Origin: Thermotomaculum hydrothermale
GTDB taxonomy: Bacteria > Acidobacteriota > Holophagae > Thermotomaculales > Thermotomaculaceae
Length of the DNA stretch: 64,000 nt
Assembly: GCF_016592575.1 (NCBI RefSeq)
Contig: NZ_AP017470.1
Coordinates: 1,262,501 to 1,326,500, forward strand
Reading direction: 5' to 3'
Shown here: positions 31,302 to 41,268 of the stretch, piece after piece
Position numbering within the stretch: the stretch's first letter is position 1
Layout: every line of letters starts with the position of its first letter
Made by a program: the position numbers and the translations under genes
The notes under the pieces: model-generated
Told to the model about the DNA's origin: nothing
Databases searched by the model: none
The model's input: only the letters and a program-made list of their open reading frames with translations

Positions 31302-33878
31302 TTACTGGGTTTTAAATTCCAGCCTATCATTCTGGGCAAAGGCAATTACCTTGCTTCCGGGGAGTATTTCTCCCGCAAGAATCTTTGTAGCAAGCGGGTT
31401 AAGCAGATATTTCTGGATAACCCTCTTTAATGGCCTTGCGCCAAAATTCGGGTCGTATCCCCTGTTAATCAAAAATTCATAAGCGCTTTCCTCAAGTTCA
31501 AGAGAAATATCCTGCTCTTTTAACCTCTGTTCAGCAAGCCTTAACTGTATCTTTACAATTTCTCTCATGTGCTCTTTGCCTAATTTGTTGAATACAACAA
31601 CCTCGTCAACCCTGTTTAAGAATTCAGGCCTGAATGTGCTTCTTAAGAGATTATTCACCTGTTTTAAAATCATCTCTCTGTTTGAGTCGTTCATATCCAG
31701 AATCAAGTCGCTTCCTATGTTTGAAGTCATTATAAGAACCGTGTTTTTGAAGTTAACAGTCCTTCCTTTACCGTCAGTTAACCTTCCATCGTCAAGCACC
31801 TGCAAGAGAACATTTAAAACATCTGGATGTGCTTTTTCTATTTCGTCAAGAAGTATTACAGAGTAAGGTTGCCTTCTCACCTTTTCAGTTAGCACTCCAC
31901 CTTCGTCATAACCAACATATCCTGGAGGCGCTCCTATCAACCTCGCAACTGAGTGTTTTTCCATAAACTCAGACATATCAATTCTTACAAGTGCGTCCTC
32001 AGTATCAAATAGAAATTCCGCAAGAGCCTTTGCAAGCTCAGTTTTACCAACACCTGTTGGCCCCATAAAGATAAAGGAACCTATCGGCTTAGACGGGTCT
32101 TGCAATCCTGCACGAGACCTTCTTATAGTCTCAGCAAGCAATTTAATTGCCTCATCCTGTCCTACTACCCTCTGTTTCAATATATCTTCAAGTTTAAGGA
32201 GTTTCTCCCTTTCGCTTTCAAGCATTTTGGAAACAGGAATTCCCGTCCACTTAGATACAATCTCCGCAATGTCTTCGTCATCAACCTGCTCTTTCAAAAG
32301 CTTTGATTCAGATTGAATCTTTTTCAATTCCTCGTTTGCAAGCTCAAGCTGTCTCTTTGTTTCTGGCAACTCACCGTATTGTATCCTTGCCGCTTCCTCA
32401 AAATCTCCCTTCCTTGTCGCATCTTCAAGCTTTCTCTCAAGCTCTTCTATCTTTTCCTTTAACTGCCTTACCTTCATTATGTGTTCTTTTTCAAGCTGCC
32501 ATCTTGCCAAAAGGGATTTTTCCTGCTCTTTCAATTCGCTTAAATGTTTTTCTATCTCTTCAAGCCTTTTTTTAGATGCAGGGTCAGTTTCCTTCTTTAA
32601 AGCCTGCTTTTCAATCTCAAGCTGCATAATCTGCCTCTGCAACTGGTCAATTTCAGCAGGCACAGAGTCAATCTCTATCTTTAGCTTTGAGCAAGCCTCA
32701 TCAATTAAATCTATTGCCTTATCTGGTAAAAACCTGTCTGTTATGTATCTGTGAGAAAGGGTTGCCGCAGCAACAATTGCACTATCGGCAATCTTTATTC
32801 CGTGGTGAACCTCATACCTTTCCTTCAATCCCCTTAAAATTGAGATTGTATCCTCAACAGTAGGCTCTTTCACAATTACAGGCTGAAACCTTCTTTCAAG
32901 GGCTGCGTCCTTCTCAATGTATTTCTGGTATTCGTTTAATGTTGTTGCACCAATGCACCTTAACATTCCCCTTGCCAGTGCAGGCTTTAATATGTTTGCA
33001 GCATCCATTGAGCCCTCTGATGCCCCTGCTCCCACAAGGGTATGCAGCTCGTCAATAAAGAGGATTATCTGTCCATCAGACTTTTCTATTTCACTTACAA
33101 CAGCTTTCAGCCTTTCCTCAAATTCTCCCCTGAATTTTGCACCTGCAACCAAAGCTGCAAGGTCAAGAGCAACAAGTTTTTTATCTTTCAAGTTTTCAGG
33201 AACATCTCCCTTAACAATTCTCTGGGCAATACCTTCAACAATTGCAGTTTTACCAACTCCTGGTTCACCGATTAAAACAGGGTTATTCTTTGTCCTCCTT
33301 GTTAAAACCTGCATTACCCTTCTAATCTCTTCATCCCTACCGATTACAGGGTCAAGTTTGCCCTCTTCTGCAAGTTTGGTGTAATCAATACAGTATTTTT
33401 CAATAGCCTGATACTTATCCTCAGCACTCTGGTCGGTAACCTTCTGCCCGCCCCTTATGTCTTTTATAGCCTGCAAAAGGGCTCCCTTGGTGATATTGTG
33501 CTGTTTGAAAAAATCTGCCAGGCTTCCAGATTTTTCAATTATTGCAAGAACAAGGTGCTCTGAAGATGTGTATTCATCACCCATGCTGTCGGCAATCTGT
33601 TTGGATTTAACTAATATTGCCTGAAGATTTGGAGAAGGATACCTCTGCACCCCTTCCGCCTTTGGAAGAGATGAAAGCTTCTCTTCAACCTCTTTTTCAA
33701 GCAAATCAACTAAAATACCTGCTTTTTGCAAGAGAGGCTTAACTATTCCTCCCTCCTGCTCAAGCAGGGATTTCATTAAGTGTAATTCAGTGACTTCCGG
33801 GTTTTGATAAAGCTCTGCCTTTTCAAAAGCATCTGCAATAGCATCCCTTGCCTTTATGGTAAATCTGTCAAGATTCAT
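31302..33878 (-). CDS. clpB: Chaperone disaggregase ClpB
   Basis: An 858-residue Hsp100 protein: an N-terminal Clp repeat domain (~1-145), first AAA+ module with GEPGVGKT (~205), a long middle coiled coil (~410-530) that marks ClpB rather than ClpA/C, and a second AAA+ module with GPTGVGKT (~605) and the [13 protein letters not shown] pore loop. It rescues aggregated proteins with DnaK using ATP. AAGGAGG precedes the ATG. It has its own promoter and terminator and is transcribed divergently from htpX. Length and motifs are normal. Confidence 0.97.
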   Translation of the reverse strand: MNLDRFTIKARDAIADAFEKAELYQNPEVTELHLMKSLLEQEGGIVKPLLQKAGILVDLLEKEVEEKLSSLPKAEGVQRYPSPNLQAILVKSKQIADSMGDEYTSSEHLVLAIIEKSGSLADFFKQHNITKGALLQAIKDIRGGQKVTDQSAEDKYQAIEKYCIDYTKLAEEGKLDPVIGRDEEIRRVMQVLTRRTKNNPVLIGEPGVGKTAIVEGIAQRIVKGDVPENLKDKKLVALDLAALVAGAKFRGEFEERLKAVVSEIEKSDGQIILFIDELHTLVGAGASEGSMDAANILKPALARGMLRCIGATTLNEYQKYIEKDAALERRFQPVIVKEPTVEDTISILRGLKERYEVHHGIKIADSAIVAAATLSHRYITDRFLPDKAIDLIDEACSKLKIEIDSVPAEIDQLQRQIMQLEIEKQALKKETDPASKKRLEEIEKHLSELKEQEKSLLARWQLEKEHIMKVRQLKEKIEELERKLEDATRKGDFEEAARIQYGELPETKRQLELANEELKKIQSESKLLKEQVDDEDIAEIVSKWTGIPVSKMLESEREKLLKLEDILKQRVVGQDEAIKLLAETIRRSRAGLQDPSKPIGSFIFMGPTGVGKTELAKALAEFLFDTEDALVRIDMSEFMEKHSVARLIGAPPGYVGYDEGGVLTEKVRRQPYSVILLDEIEKAHPDVLNVLLQVLDDGRLTDGKGRTVNFKNTVLIMTSNIGSDLILDMNDSNREMILKQVNNLLRSTFRPEFLNRVDEVVVFNKLGKEHMREIVKIQLRLAEQRLKEQDISLELEESAYEFLINRGYDPNFGARPLKRVIQKYLLNPLATKILAGEILPGSKVIAFAQNDRLEFKTQ

Positions 33879-33909
33879 AATTACCTCCTTAAAATCTTTT
33901 TCATTACTT

Positions 33910-33937
33910 AATATAATCCCAACTATTTTTTTGTCAA
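33910..33937 (-). promoter_or_regulatory. clpB promoter, sigma70-like
   Basis: Minus strand TTGACA (33937-33932), a 16-bp spacer and TATATT (33915-33910). No CIRCE-type inverted repeat and no sigma32-type CTTGAA/CCCCAT pair is visible, so the heat control, if any, is not evident from sequence. Confidence 0.7.
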
Positions 33938-34001
33938 CACAAATTTATAAAAAATTTATAAGAAAATTTTATAATGATATACTCAACTTTAAAACTTGCG
34001 C

Positions 34002-34030
34002 TTGACTTTAAGGAAATTCAACAATATATT
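34002..34030 (+). promoter_or_regulatory. htpX promoter, sigma70-like
   Basis: TTGACT (34002-34007), a 17-bp spacer and TATATT (34025-34030). The predicted start at ~34037 lies downstream of the ATG at 34036, which supports ATG 34063 as the true start of htpX. Confidence 0.7.
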
Positions 34031-34062
34031 TAAAGATGAAAGAAAAAATTAAGGAGGCAAAT

Positions 34063-34923
34063 ATGCTAAATCAAATAAAAAGCTTTGTTTTTTTAACCGC
34101 TTTAACCCTTTTGTTCGTATGGATTGGTGGAATGATAGGTGGACAAAGCGGAATGATAATTGCCTTTGTTCTCGCATTTTTTATGAACTTCTTCTCTTAC
34201 TGGTACTCTGACAAAATCGTTCTTGCAGCATACAGAGCAAAGCCGGTAACCGAAAATGAGGCTCCTGAACTCTACTCCATTGTAAGAGAATTAGCCACAA
34301 AAGCAGGGATACCAATGCCTAAAATTTACATAATCCCATCTCCCCAACCAAATGCATTTGCAACTGGAAGGAACCCTGAACACGCTGCTGTGGCTGTAAC
34401 AACCGGAATTCTACAACTGTTGAACAGGGATGAATTAAAGGGTGTACTTGGTCACGAATTGGGGCATATAATTCATAGAGACATACTAATACAGTCCATA
34501 GCAGCAACAGTTGCAGGGGCAATTATGGTTCTATCATCAATGGCAAGATGGGCAGCATTCTTCGGTGGCTTTTCAAGAGACGATGACAACGGTGGAATAA
34601 TAGGACTTTTAGTTGTATCAATACTCGCACCCCTTGCTGCAACACTTATACAGCTTGCTATATCCCGTTCAAGGGAATACCTTGCTGATAAAAAGGGAGC
34701 AGAGCTTTCCGGAAATCCATTATTCCTAGCAAACGCTTTGAGAAAGCTTGATTCATACGCAAAGGAATTACCAATGCCTCAGGCAAACCCACAAACTGCT
34801 CATATGTTTATTGTCAACCCACTTTCAGGGAAAGCACTGGCAAAGCTTTTTTCAACCCATCCACCTATTGAGGAGAGAATAAAAAGGCTTGAGGAAATGG
34901 CTTATTCAAATAGAATAAACTAA
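34063..34923 (+). CDS. htpX: Membrane zinc metalloprotease HtpX (M48)
   Basis: A 286-residue inner-membrane M48 protease for membrane-protein quality control. Two N-terminal hydrophobic segments (~5-50), the zinc motif HELGH (residues 131-135) followed by two more membrane segments, and the third ligand in [13 protein letters not shown]. An alternating [18 protein letters not shown] segment is typical of HtpX. ATG 34063 has AAGGAGG upstream; a longer in-frame ATG (34036) is placed at the promoter and is not used here. Pairing with clpB on the other strand suggests a stress-response locus. Confidence 0.95.
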   Translation: MLNQIKSFVFLTALTLLFVWIGGMIGGQSGMIIAFVLAFFMNFFSYWYSDKIVLAAYRAKPVTENEAPELYSIVRELATKAGIPMPKIYIIPSPQPNAFATGRNPEHAAVAVTTGILQLLNRDELKGVLGHELGHIIHRDILIQSIAATVAGAIMVLSSMARWAAFFGGFSRDDDNGGIIGLLVVSILAPLAATLIQLAISRSREYLADKKGAELSGNPLFLANALRKLDSYAKELPMPQANPQTAHMFIVNPLSGKALAKLFSTHPPIEERIKRLEEMAYSNRIN

Positions 34924-34941
34924 ATTTATATGACAAAAATC

Positions 34942-34996
34942 ACCCCCTGATTTTTAAATTGTTGTATAATTTTTATAGAAAAAATCAGGGGGTTTT
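34942..34996 (+). terminator. htpX terminator hairpin whose 3' arm contains the next gene's ribosome site
   Basis: ACCCCCTGATTTTT (34942-34955) pairs over 14 bp with AAAAATCAGGGGGT (34980-34993), then TTT. The 3' arm's GGGGG lies 7 bases before ATG 35000 and appears to be its ribosome site. The loop contains TATAAT (34965-34970); a transcript starting there (~34977) would lack the 5' arm and expose the site. No good -35 box accompanies that TATAAT. Confidence 0.7.
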
Positions 34997-34999
34997 GAA

Positions 35000-36973
35000 A
35001 TGAAAAAACAGTTTTTTTTACTTTTATCTCTAATTATAATCACCTTTTCAGCAGCAGCAAATCCTGTCACAAAATCCTTTTCTGATAGCTACAAATACCA
35101 TTTGTACTTTCCTTTAGCTTTTCATGACAATACATACACTTCTTATATTGGTTTATTAAACTTAAACGACAGCATAGCAAATTATGTAATCCACATCTCT
35201 GACAGCAATGGCAACCTGCTTATTGAAAATGTTACAGGAACTCTTAATGCAGGGGAAAGGATTTACCGTGAAATTTGCGATGAACAGTTAAACTCTCCCT
35301 GCTGGGTTATGGTTAGCAGTGATAAATTTCTTGCAGGCTATATGAATACAATATCAAACGATTTAACAGAATCTTACTTTTACCTTCCAGACACCGGGCT
35401 TTCCAAAAGCATTTATGTACCGCATATCGCTCCTGAAACAAATTACTGGTACACATACACTGCATTAGTCAACGGCGATTTTGAAAATGTATGCTCCCCA
35501 TACTTTGACTATTTTTCTGACCTTGTTACCCTGCCAGCACCTGTTAACCCACTTGAGCAAAGTTACTTTGAATGGGAAACTGATATTTTTAACGGCTCAT
35601 TTCCGGACAATATGAGAGGATGGGGTAAGATTTACACTACCGGCAACGCAACTTTAAGCGGAATGGAAACCTTCAAGGTAAAGGCAGATGGTATTTACAA
35701 CACTGCAGGACTGTCATTACCGTCAGAGCTAACAGACACACTATATTTCCCACATATTCATGTTGAAGGTGGTTACTGGTGGACTGGAATTGCTGTAAAT
35801 AATGCTTCAGAGATAACATTGCCTGTAACCTTTCACGCAATATCGTCAGACGGTACAGAACTTGATTCAGTTACATGGTTTATTGACCCATACTCTAAAC
35901 TGGTAAAGCTTGCCCAAAGCTTATGGACAGACAAAGACAGGGAATTCCCTGAAAACACAGCATGGATTAAGGTAACCTGCACAGAAAAAAAGATTATAGG
36001 ATATGAATTATTTGGAACTCTGGAAAGCCAGGGAAGAAGGCTTCTTGCAGGCCTTAACTCCCCTATTGAAGGATATAAAGAGCTAATCTTCCCTCATATT
36101 GAATCAAACTCAGATTACTGGACAGGAATTGCATTCGTCAATATAGGAGATGAAAATGCAACCGTTCAGGTAACCGCATACAACGATGAGGGAAAAGCAC
36201 TTCAAACAATTACAATCTCAGACTCATTTAAACCCAATGAAAAGTATGTATCAACAGTAAAAGCAATGTTTAACAACAATGTGCCTGAAGGAACAACCTA
36301 TTTAAAGATTAGTTCAAGCCAGGAAATTGTCGGGTTTGAACTCTGGGGCAACCTAATCCCTGAACAGGACTATATTTCAGGAATGCTTGCAACTCCCGCT
36401 ATCCCGGTGGTTTTTAAAGAAGGCTTTGAAAATAGTGATGTTATAGATAGTGGAAGCTGGAAGGTGGTTCAAGCAAAGGATAATGAATACTCAGGAAAAG
36501 GCTGGCAGGTAGCATCAAAGCTTTCTCTCGGAATTGAAACATGGGCTTCACAGTTCCCACAAACCCCACCTGAGGGAAGCGATTATGTTGTAGGCTATTA
36601 CGGAACAAGCTCAGCTTTGAATCATCAGTATTTAGTCTCCCCACAGATAGATTTACCTGCAAACGCTAAATCCCTGACCTATTTTTACCAGTTTGGCTGG
36701 ACTTCAACAGCGGTTGAGTCATGCAATGTTTACATTACAGAAGATTTAAACACAAACGACGGAATTGATTTTAACCAAACAACTTTAATTAAAGAGTATA
36801 CTCCTTCTTATATGGAATCGCTGGACAAATCTACAGAGGTATCAGATTTCACAGTCTGGATGAAAGAAAACCTCGATATTTCTCAATTTGCAGGGAAAAA
36901 GGTTAAAATTATTTTTGAAATAAAATCAAAATATCAACAATCCTTTCATTTAGATAAAATTGAGGTAAGGTAG
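35000..36973 (+). CDS. Secreted protein with four ~100-residue repeats and a C-terminal cleaved-adhesin-like domain
   Basis: A 657-residue exported protein of unknown function. Signal peptide MKKQFFLLLSLIIITFSAAA. Residues ~33-468 form four related beta-rich units. Units 2-4 open with a (L/I)YxPHI or FPHI motif, then W-x-(T/Y)-x-(A/G)-(L/I)xxVN; unit 3 ends with REFPENTAWIK and LFGTL. The C-terminus (~474-657: GFENSDVIDSGSWKVV, then SPQIDLPANAKSLTYFYQFGW) resembles the choice-of-anchor/cleaved-adhesin jelly roll. The next gene carries the same four units. Cell-surface or extracellular binding is likely. Its ribosome site lies in a hairpin. Confidence 0.7.
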   Translation: MKKQFFLLLSLIIITFSAAANPVTKSFSDSYKYHLYFPLAFHDNTYTSYIGLLNLNDSIANYVIHISDSNGNLLIENVTGTLNAGERIYREICDEQLNSPCWVMVSSDKFLAGYMNTISNDLTESYFYLPDTGLSKSIYVPHIAPETNYWYTYTALVNGDFENVCSPYFDYFSDLVTLPAPVNPLEQSYFEWETDIFNGSFPDNMRGWGKIYTTGNATLSGMETFKVKADGIYNTAGLSLPSELTDTLYFPHIHVEGGYWWTGIAVNNASEITLPVTFHAISSDGTELDSVTWFIDPYSKLVKLAQSLWTDKDREFPENTAWIKVTCTEKKIIGYELFGTLESQGRRLLAGLNSPIEGYKELIFPHIESNSDYWTGIAFVNIGDENATVQVTAYNDEGKALQTITISDSFKPNEKYVSTVKAMFNNNVPEGTTYLKISSSQEIVGFELWGNLIPEQDYISGMLATPAIPVVFKEGFENSDVIDSGSWKVVQAKDNEYSGKGWQVASKLSLGIETWASQFPQTPPEGSDYVVGYYGTSSALNHQYLVSPQIDLPANAKSLTYFYQFGWTSTAVESCNVYITEDLNTNDGIDFNQTTLIKEYTPSYMESLDKSTEVSDFTVWMKENLDISQFAGKKVKIIFEIKSKYQQSFHLDKIEVR

Positions 36974-39873
36974 TGAACAAAACAATTGTTTTATTACCTC
37001 TAATATTCTTTTTTCTGATTTCAAAGGCAACACCACCAGAAGTAATGTTTGAAAAAAAGGAAAGGGGTAAACTGAAAGAGATTGTTTATAACCCTGTTTT
37101 TATAAAAAGTTCAAACAAAAAATTAAACCCAGAAGAGGTTTTCAAAAACTTTATTCAATCAAAAAAACTACCCCTTGACTTTAACTCACTTTACCTTACT
37201 CAAAAAATCTCAAACAGGCATACTACAACATTAAGATATAAGCAGAAAGTAAATGGATATCCTGTTTTTAACAGTGAGGTTTTAGGGGTGATTTACAGGG
37301 GAAGTGTTTTAAAATTTGTAAACAACACTTTTGAAAATTTTGAACAACCTGAATTCTGCGACAGTTCAATAATTAAGAACAAATTGTTAAAAGAAAACCC
37401 AGAATTCAAAAGGATAATTAAAATTGAAAAGGGATATTTTGGAAAAAAGCCATGCTATAGGCTGAGAATTACAGCAAAAAAAAACCTTTTAGATGTTTTT
37501 GTTGATTCAAAAAGCGGAAAAATTCTCAAAGAAAAAAGCCTTTTAATTCACTTTGACGCTAAGGGAAATGTATTCTACCCTAACCCTGTTTGTTATTCAG
37601 GAAACACCTCTCTTTACGATAACGAAGATTCAAACTATGAAGATTTAGAAGATAGTTATGTAACAGTAACATTAACTAATATTGACAATTCTGGTGTATT
37701 AAAAAACGGATATGTTGATTTAAGCGGTCATGGATTGCTTCCCCCCAGTACATTTGGAGTTGTCGGAGTCTCTGAATACACACCAGGCAGCGCCCTTCCA
37801 GAAAACGGAAATTACTTTTTTACAAGGGACGATTACAGGTTTGAAGAGGTAAATGCGTATTACTGGATTACAGAGGCAAGAAAGTATATTGAATCTTTAG
37901 GATTCAACATTTTGCCTAACCCAATACCTATAAATGTTCACTTTTTGATTGATGATACTTCCTTTTATTCAGAAGCAGACCACGGGATTCACTTTGGAGA
38001 CGGAGGGGTAGACGATGCAGAGGACGCAGAAATAATACTTCACGAATTTATGCACGCAGTTACCCATTATATAGTCCCCGGGATAGGTGGGGTGTGGGAA
38101 GCGCAGGCTCTGGACGAAGGGCTCAGCGATTACTTTGCAGCAACATTCAGCAGGGATACAAGGTTCAGGGATTATATAGGGGAATGGGATGCAACTTACT
38201 ACCATGCGGGAAATCCTCCCTGGCTCAGGCCAATTAAAACTGACAGGCATTATCCTGAGAATATGAGAGAAAGATATTATCTTACTTGGCAACCAAACTA
38301 TCACTGGGACGGGGTTATATTTTCCTCAACACTTTGGCAGATAAGAAAAGCGGTTGGAAAGGATTTTGACAGGGATGTAATTGAATCCTTGTATCACATT
38401 TCAACTTCAGCAAGTTTCCAATCTGCTGCGATGTCTGTTTACTCCGCAAACTTGCTTAATGGGGGCAATTTTAAAGAGGCAATAGGCTACTTCTTTTTTA
38501 AAAGGGGGATACTCCCTGAAAATTACATAACTTCAGTTCCTGAATTTAATGGTTATAAACTTTTCTTCCCCTATGCAGAAGAAAATTCAAATATGGATAG
38601 TTTTCTGGGATTAATCAACACCTCAAATGAAAGCGAAACAGTGCATCTACTTTTTATTTCACAGGAAGGATTTCTTGTTTTAAAAGAGAAAGACATAAAC
38701 TTAAACCCTGGTGAAAAATACTACGAAAAGGTAAACCCTGATGAAATAGACACAAAATTCTGGATTATGGCGGTTTCAGATAAACCTGTTGATGGATATA
38801 TCTACTTTATTGACAAAGATAAAACGAAAAGTACAATTTTAAAAGGGATAAAAAAACTTTCAAACACTTTATATGTGCCACACATTGCACCAGAAACTGA
38901 TTACTGGAATAGTTATTCGGCAATTGTAAATGGCTCAAATGAGCAGGCAAGTTTAACGGTTAACACCCACGAGGGAGAAAATATTTCTTTAAGCAATCCC
39001 AATGAAAAATACACAATGAATTACCTTGAATGGTACAATGACTTTTACAACCCAAACAATATTACCCCTGAAAAAAACTGGGTAACAATTGAATCAAACG
39101 GAGAATGCCTTGCTGGTTATCAATTTTTCACAAGAAAGGATGTGGCACAATCAGGGGGACTAAGCCTTGACATAACCCCATCAAACACAATTTATTTCCC
39201 CCACATTCATGTTGAGGGGAATTACTGGTGGACAGGAATAGTTTTTGAAAATGTGCTTGATTCAAGCGAAGAAATAACAGTTTTTGCTTATGATTCTGAT
39301 GGTAACCTTTTAGACTCTTTTACAATTGAGCAACAACCTTACCAAAAAACAGTGTGCCTTGCTCAGAATTTATGGACTAATAATGAAAGGGAATTTCCAG
39401 AAAATACAGCGTGGATAAAATTATCCTCTCAATCTCCCTGTCTCATTGGTTATCAGTTATTTGGCACCCTTCCTGAACAGGGGGCAAGGCTTCTTGCAGG
39501 CATAAACGGGATAATAAACCTGTCAACGAAGATTCTGTTCCCACACATTCAAACAGGGGAAAACTTCTGGACAGGGATTGCTATTATCAATTCTTCTGAT
39601 TCTATTTCAGACATCAGTCTTTCTGCATACGATTCAGATGGCAATCTCCTTGAGCAGGTTGATTTTTCTGATATTAATCCCAATCAAAAAAAGGTGTTCC
39701 TTGTTAAAGATATCTTTTCAGAAGATACTATACAGAGTGTTTCATACATAATTGCTCAATCTAATAATTCAATCTGTGGGTTTGAAATAAGCGGAAACCT
39801 TACATCAGAGGAAAACGGTGAGATTATCCACAGGCAGGATTATATTGCTGGAATGGAAGGGATTGTGCAATGA
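36973..39873 (+). CDS. Secreted zinc metalloprotease (thermolysin/fungalysin-like) with C-terminal four-repeat cassette
   Basis: A 966-residue exported protease. A signal peptide (~1-20) leads into an FTP-type propeptide (LRYKQKVNGYPVFNSEVLGV) and a PepSY-like segment. The gluzincin core has HEFMH (357-361) and the third zinc ligand Glu382 in ALDEGLSDYFAATF. Residues ~528-966 repeat the same four-unit cassette seen in the preceding protein, in the same order, so it probably serves as a shared surface-attachment or substrate-binding module. GTG start at 36973 shares one base with the previous TAG stop and has a GAGGTAAGG site. Translational coupling suggests the two act together. Confidence 0.82.
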   Translation: MNKTIVLLPLIFFFLISKATPPEVMFEKKERGKLKEIVYNPVFIKSSNKKLNPEEVFKNFIQSKKLPLDFNSLYLTQKISNRHTTTLRYKQKVNGYPVFNSEVLGVIYRGSVLKFVNNTFENFEQPEFCDSSIIKNKLLKENPEFKRIIKIEKGYFGKKPCYRLRITAKKNLLDVFVDSKSGKILKEKSLLIHFDAKGNVFYPNPVCYSGNTSLYDNEDSNYEDLEDSYVTVTLTNIDNSGVLKNGYVDLSGHGLLPPSTFGVVGVSEYTPGSALPENGNYFFTRDDYRFEEVNAYYWITEARKYIESLGFNILPNPIPINVHFLIDDTSFYSEADHGIHFGDGGVDDAEDAEIILHEFMHAVTHYIVPGIGGVWEAQALDEGLSDYFAATFSRDTRFRDYIGEWDATYYHAGNPPWLRPIKTDRHYPENMRERYYLTWQPNYHWDGVIFSSTLWQIRKAVGKDFDRDVIESLYHISTSASFQSAAMSVYSANLLNGGNFKEAIGYFFFKRGILPENYITSVPEFNGYKLFFPYAEENSNMDSFLGLINTSNESETVHLLFISQEGFLVLKEKDINLNPGEKYYEKVNPDEIDTKFWIMAVSDKPVDGYIYFIDKDKTKSTILKGIKKLSNTLYVPHIAPETDYWNSYSAIVNGSNEQASLTVNTHEGENISLSNPNEKYTMNYLEWYNDFYNPNNITPEKNWVTIESNGECLAGYQFFTRKDVAQSGGLSLDITPSNTIYFPHIHVEGNYWWTGIVFENVLDSSEEITVFAYDSDGNLLDSFTIEQQPYQKTVCLAQNLWTNNEREFPENTAWIKLSSQSPCLIGYQLFGTLPEQGARLLAGINGIINLSTKILFPHIQTGENFWTGIAIINSSDSISDISLSAYDSDGNLLEQVDFSDINPNQKKVFLVKDIFSEDTIQSVSYIIAQSNNSICGFEISGNLTSEENGEIIHRQDYIAGMEGIVQ

Positions 39874-40520
39874 ATAAAGATGATTTGAAAAAACTTACAG
39901 GTATATATCTTATTCTTGATAGAAAGTTAGCAAAGGAGAAAAGTTATATAGAAATAATAGACTCTGTTTCAAAATCTGGTGTAAAAATAGTGCAGTTGAG
40001 GGAAAAGAATATATCAACAAGGGAATACCTTGAAATAGCATTTAAGGTAAAAGAGGCATGTGAAAAAAACGGGATAATTTTCATAGTAAACGACAGGGTT
40101 GACATAGCCTATGCCTCAAATGCAGACGGGGTGCATCTTGGTCAGGATGATTTGCCACCAAAATATGCGAGAGAAATTTTAGGAAAAAACAAAATTATAG
40201 GGATGTCAGCAGGGAATAAAAAAGAGTTAGAATATGCTTTAAATCAGGACATAGACTACATCTCCCCTGGACCTGTATTTTCAACATCAACAAAACCTGA
40301 TGCAGGAAATGCAGTTGGGATTGATTTTGTAAACTATGTCTTATCAAATACAGAAAAGCCTGTAATCCCTATAGGGGGGATAAATTCTGACAATGTAAAA
40401 TACCTCTCAAACATAGGGATAAATAAGGTGGCTGTAATTTCAGCAATACTATCATCAGAAGATTTACAAAAGGCAACTGAAAAACTTTTTCTTGCACTAT
40501 GCAAAAAAAATTGGGCATGA
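39870..40520 (+). CDS. thiE: Thiamine-phosphate synthase
   Basis: A 216-residue TIM-barrel enzyme that joins hydroxymethylpyrimidine diphosphate and thiazole phosphate to thiamine phosphate. Motifs: VQLREKNISTREY, NDRVDIAYASNADGVHLGQDD, SPGPVFSTSTKPDA and IPIGGI, which bind the diphosphate and phosphate groups. It overlaps the protease gene by four bases (ATGA), an odd partner; no other thi genes are close. The thiamine diphosphate product is the cofactor of the oxidoreductase at 15.7-20.1 kb. Confidence 0.93.
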   Translation: MNKDDLKKLTGIYLILDRKLAKEKSYIEIIDSVSKSGVKIVQLREKNISTREYLEIAFKVKEACEKNGIIFIVNDRVDIAYASNADGVHLGQDDLPPKYAREILGKNKIIGMSAGNKKELEYALNQDIDYISPGPVFSTSTKPDAGNAVGIDFVNYVLSNTEKPVIPIGGINSDNVKYLSNIGINKVAVISAILSSEDLQKATEKLFLALCKKNWA

Positions 40521-40620
40521 AAGTTTTATACTTTTGCAAATACTTAATTAAAAAGCCTCTTCCAGAAAATACTTTAATTTTTCTCAAAATCATTTAGAAT
40601 TTAAAGATTGAGGAGTTTTT

Positions 40621-41268
40621 ATGAGGCTTGCTGTTTTAAGCGACATACACGGAAATCTTGAAAAATTAGCAGAAGGCGGGAAAATTTTGAGAGATGCAGA
40701 TGCTATTATTGTATGCGGGGATATTTCAAGGCATGGAGATTTAAAAGAGATAAAAGAGGTAATATCAGAATTGAAAGAGATAAACCCTGCCATTTTTGCC
40801 ATACCTGGAAATATGGATGGGAAAGATTCTATTAATATTCTTGAAGAATTAGGGGTAAATATTCACGGAAAACAAATAGAGGTAAAGGGAATTAAATTTG
40901 CAGGGTGTGGTGGTTCAACAAAAACCCCATTTGGGACACCCTTTGAATTAGATGAAGATTTTATCTATAATTGCCTGAAAAATAACCTGAACGAGCCAGA
41001 AAAAACAGTTGTTGTATGCCACAATCCCCCTTATAAAACAAAAACAGATAGAACAATATTTGGAATGCATGTTGGAAGTAAAAAACTTCGTAATTTAATT
41101 GAAGACAAACAGCCTGTTGCTTTTCTTTGCGGGCATATACACGAATCAGCGAATATAGATTTTTTAGGAAAAACTCTTATCTTAAACCCTGGCCCTTTTA
41201 GAAGAGGGGGCATAGGGATAGTTGAAATAGATGAAGAAAATGTTAGTGGAAGGATTGAAAGGGTTTGA
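40621..41268 (+). CDS. Calcineurin-like phosphoesterase (YfcE/MJ0936-like)
   Basis: A 215-residue metallophosphoesterase with the five family blocks: SDIHGN near the start, CGDISRHGD, GNMD, a VVCHNPPY segment and GHIH. Two metal ions are bound in the cytoplasm; relatives hydrolyse phosphodiesters, but the substrate is unknown. It follows thiE after 100 bp of AT-rich sequence where I see no convincing promoter. Its TGA overlaps the start of ubiE. Confidence 0.85.
   Translation: MRLAVLSDIHGNLEKLAEGGKILRDADAIIVCGDISRHGDLKEIKEVISELKEINPAIFAIPGNMDGKDSINILEELGVNIHGKQIEVKGIKFAGCGGSTKTPFGTPFELDEDFIYNCLKNNLNEPEKTVVVCHNPPYKTKTDRTIFGMHVGSKKLRNLIEDKQPVAFLCGHIHESANIDFLGKTLILNPGPFRRGGIGIVEIDEENVSGRIERV

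Noticed and set aside
32917-33384. A 155-codon plus-strand frame opposite clpB
   Set aside because: Antisense shadow of the conserved ClpB AAA+ module.
33879-34062. CIRCE heat-shock operator upstream of clpB
   Set aside because: No TTAGCACTC-n9-GAGTGCTAA-like inverted repeat is present.
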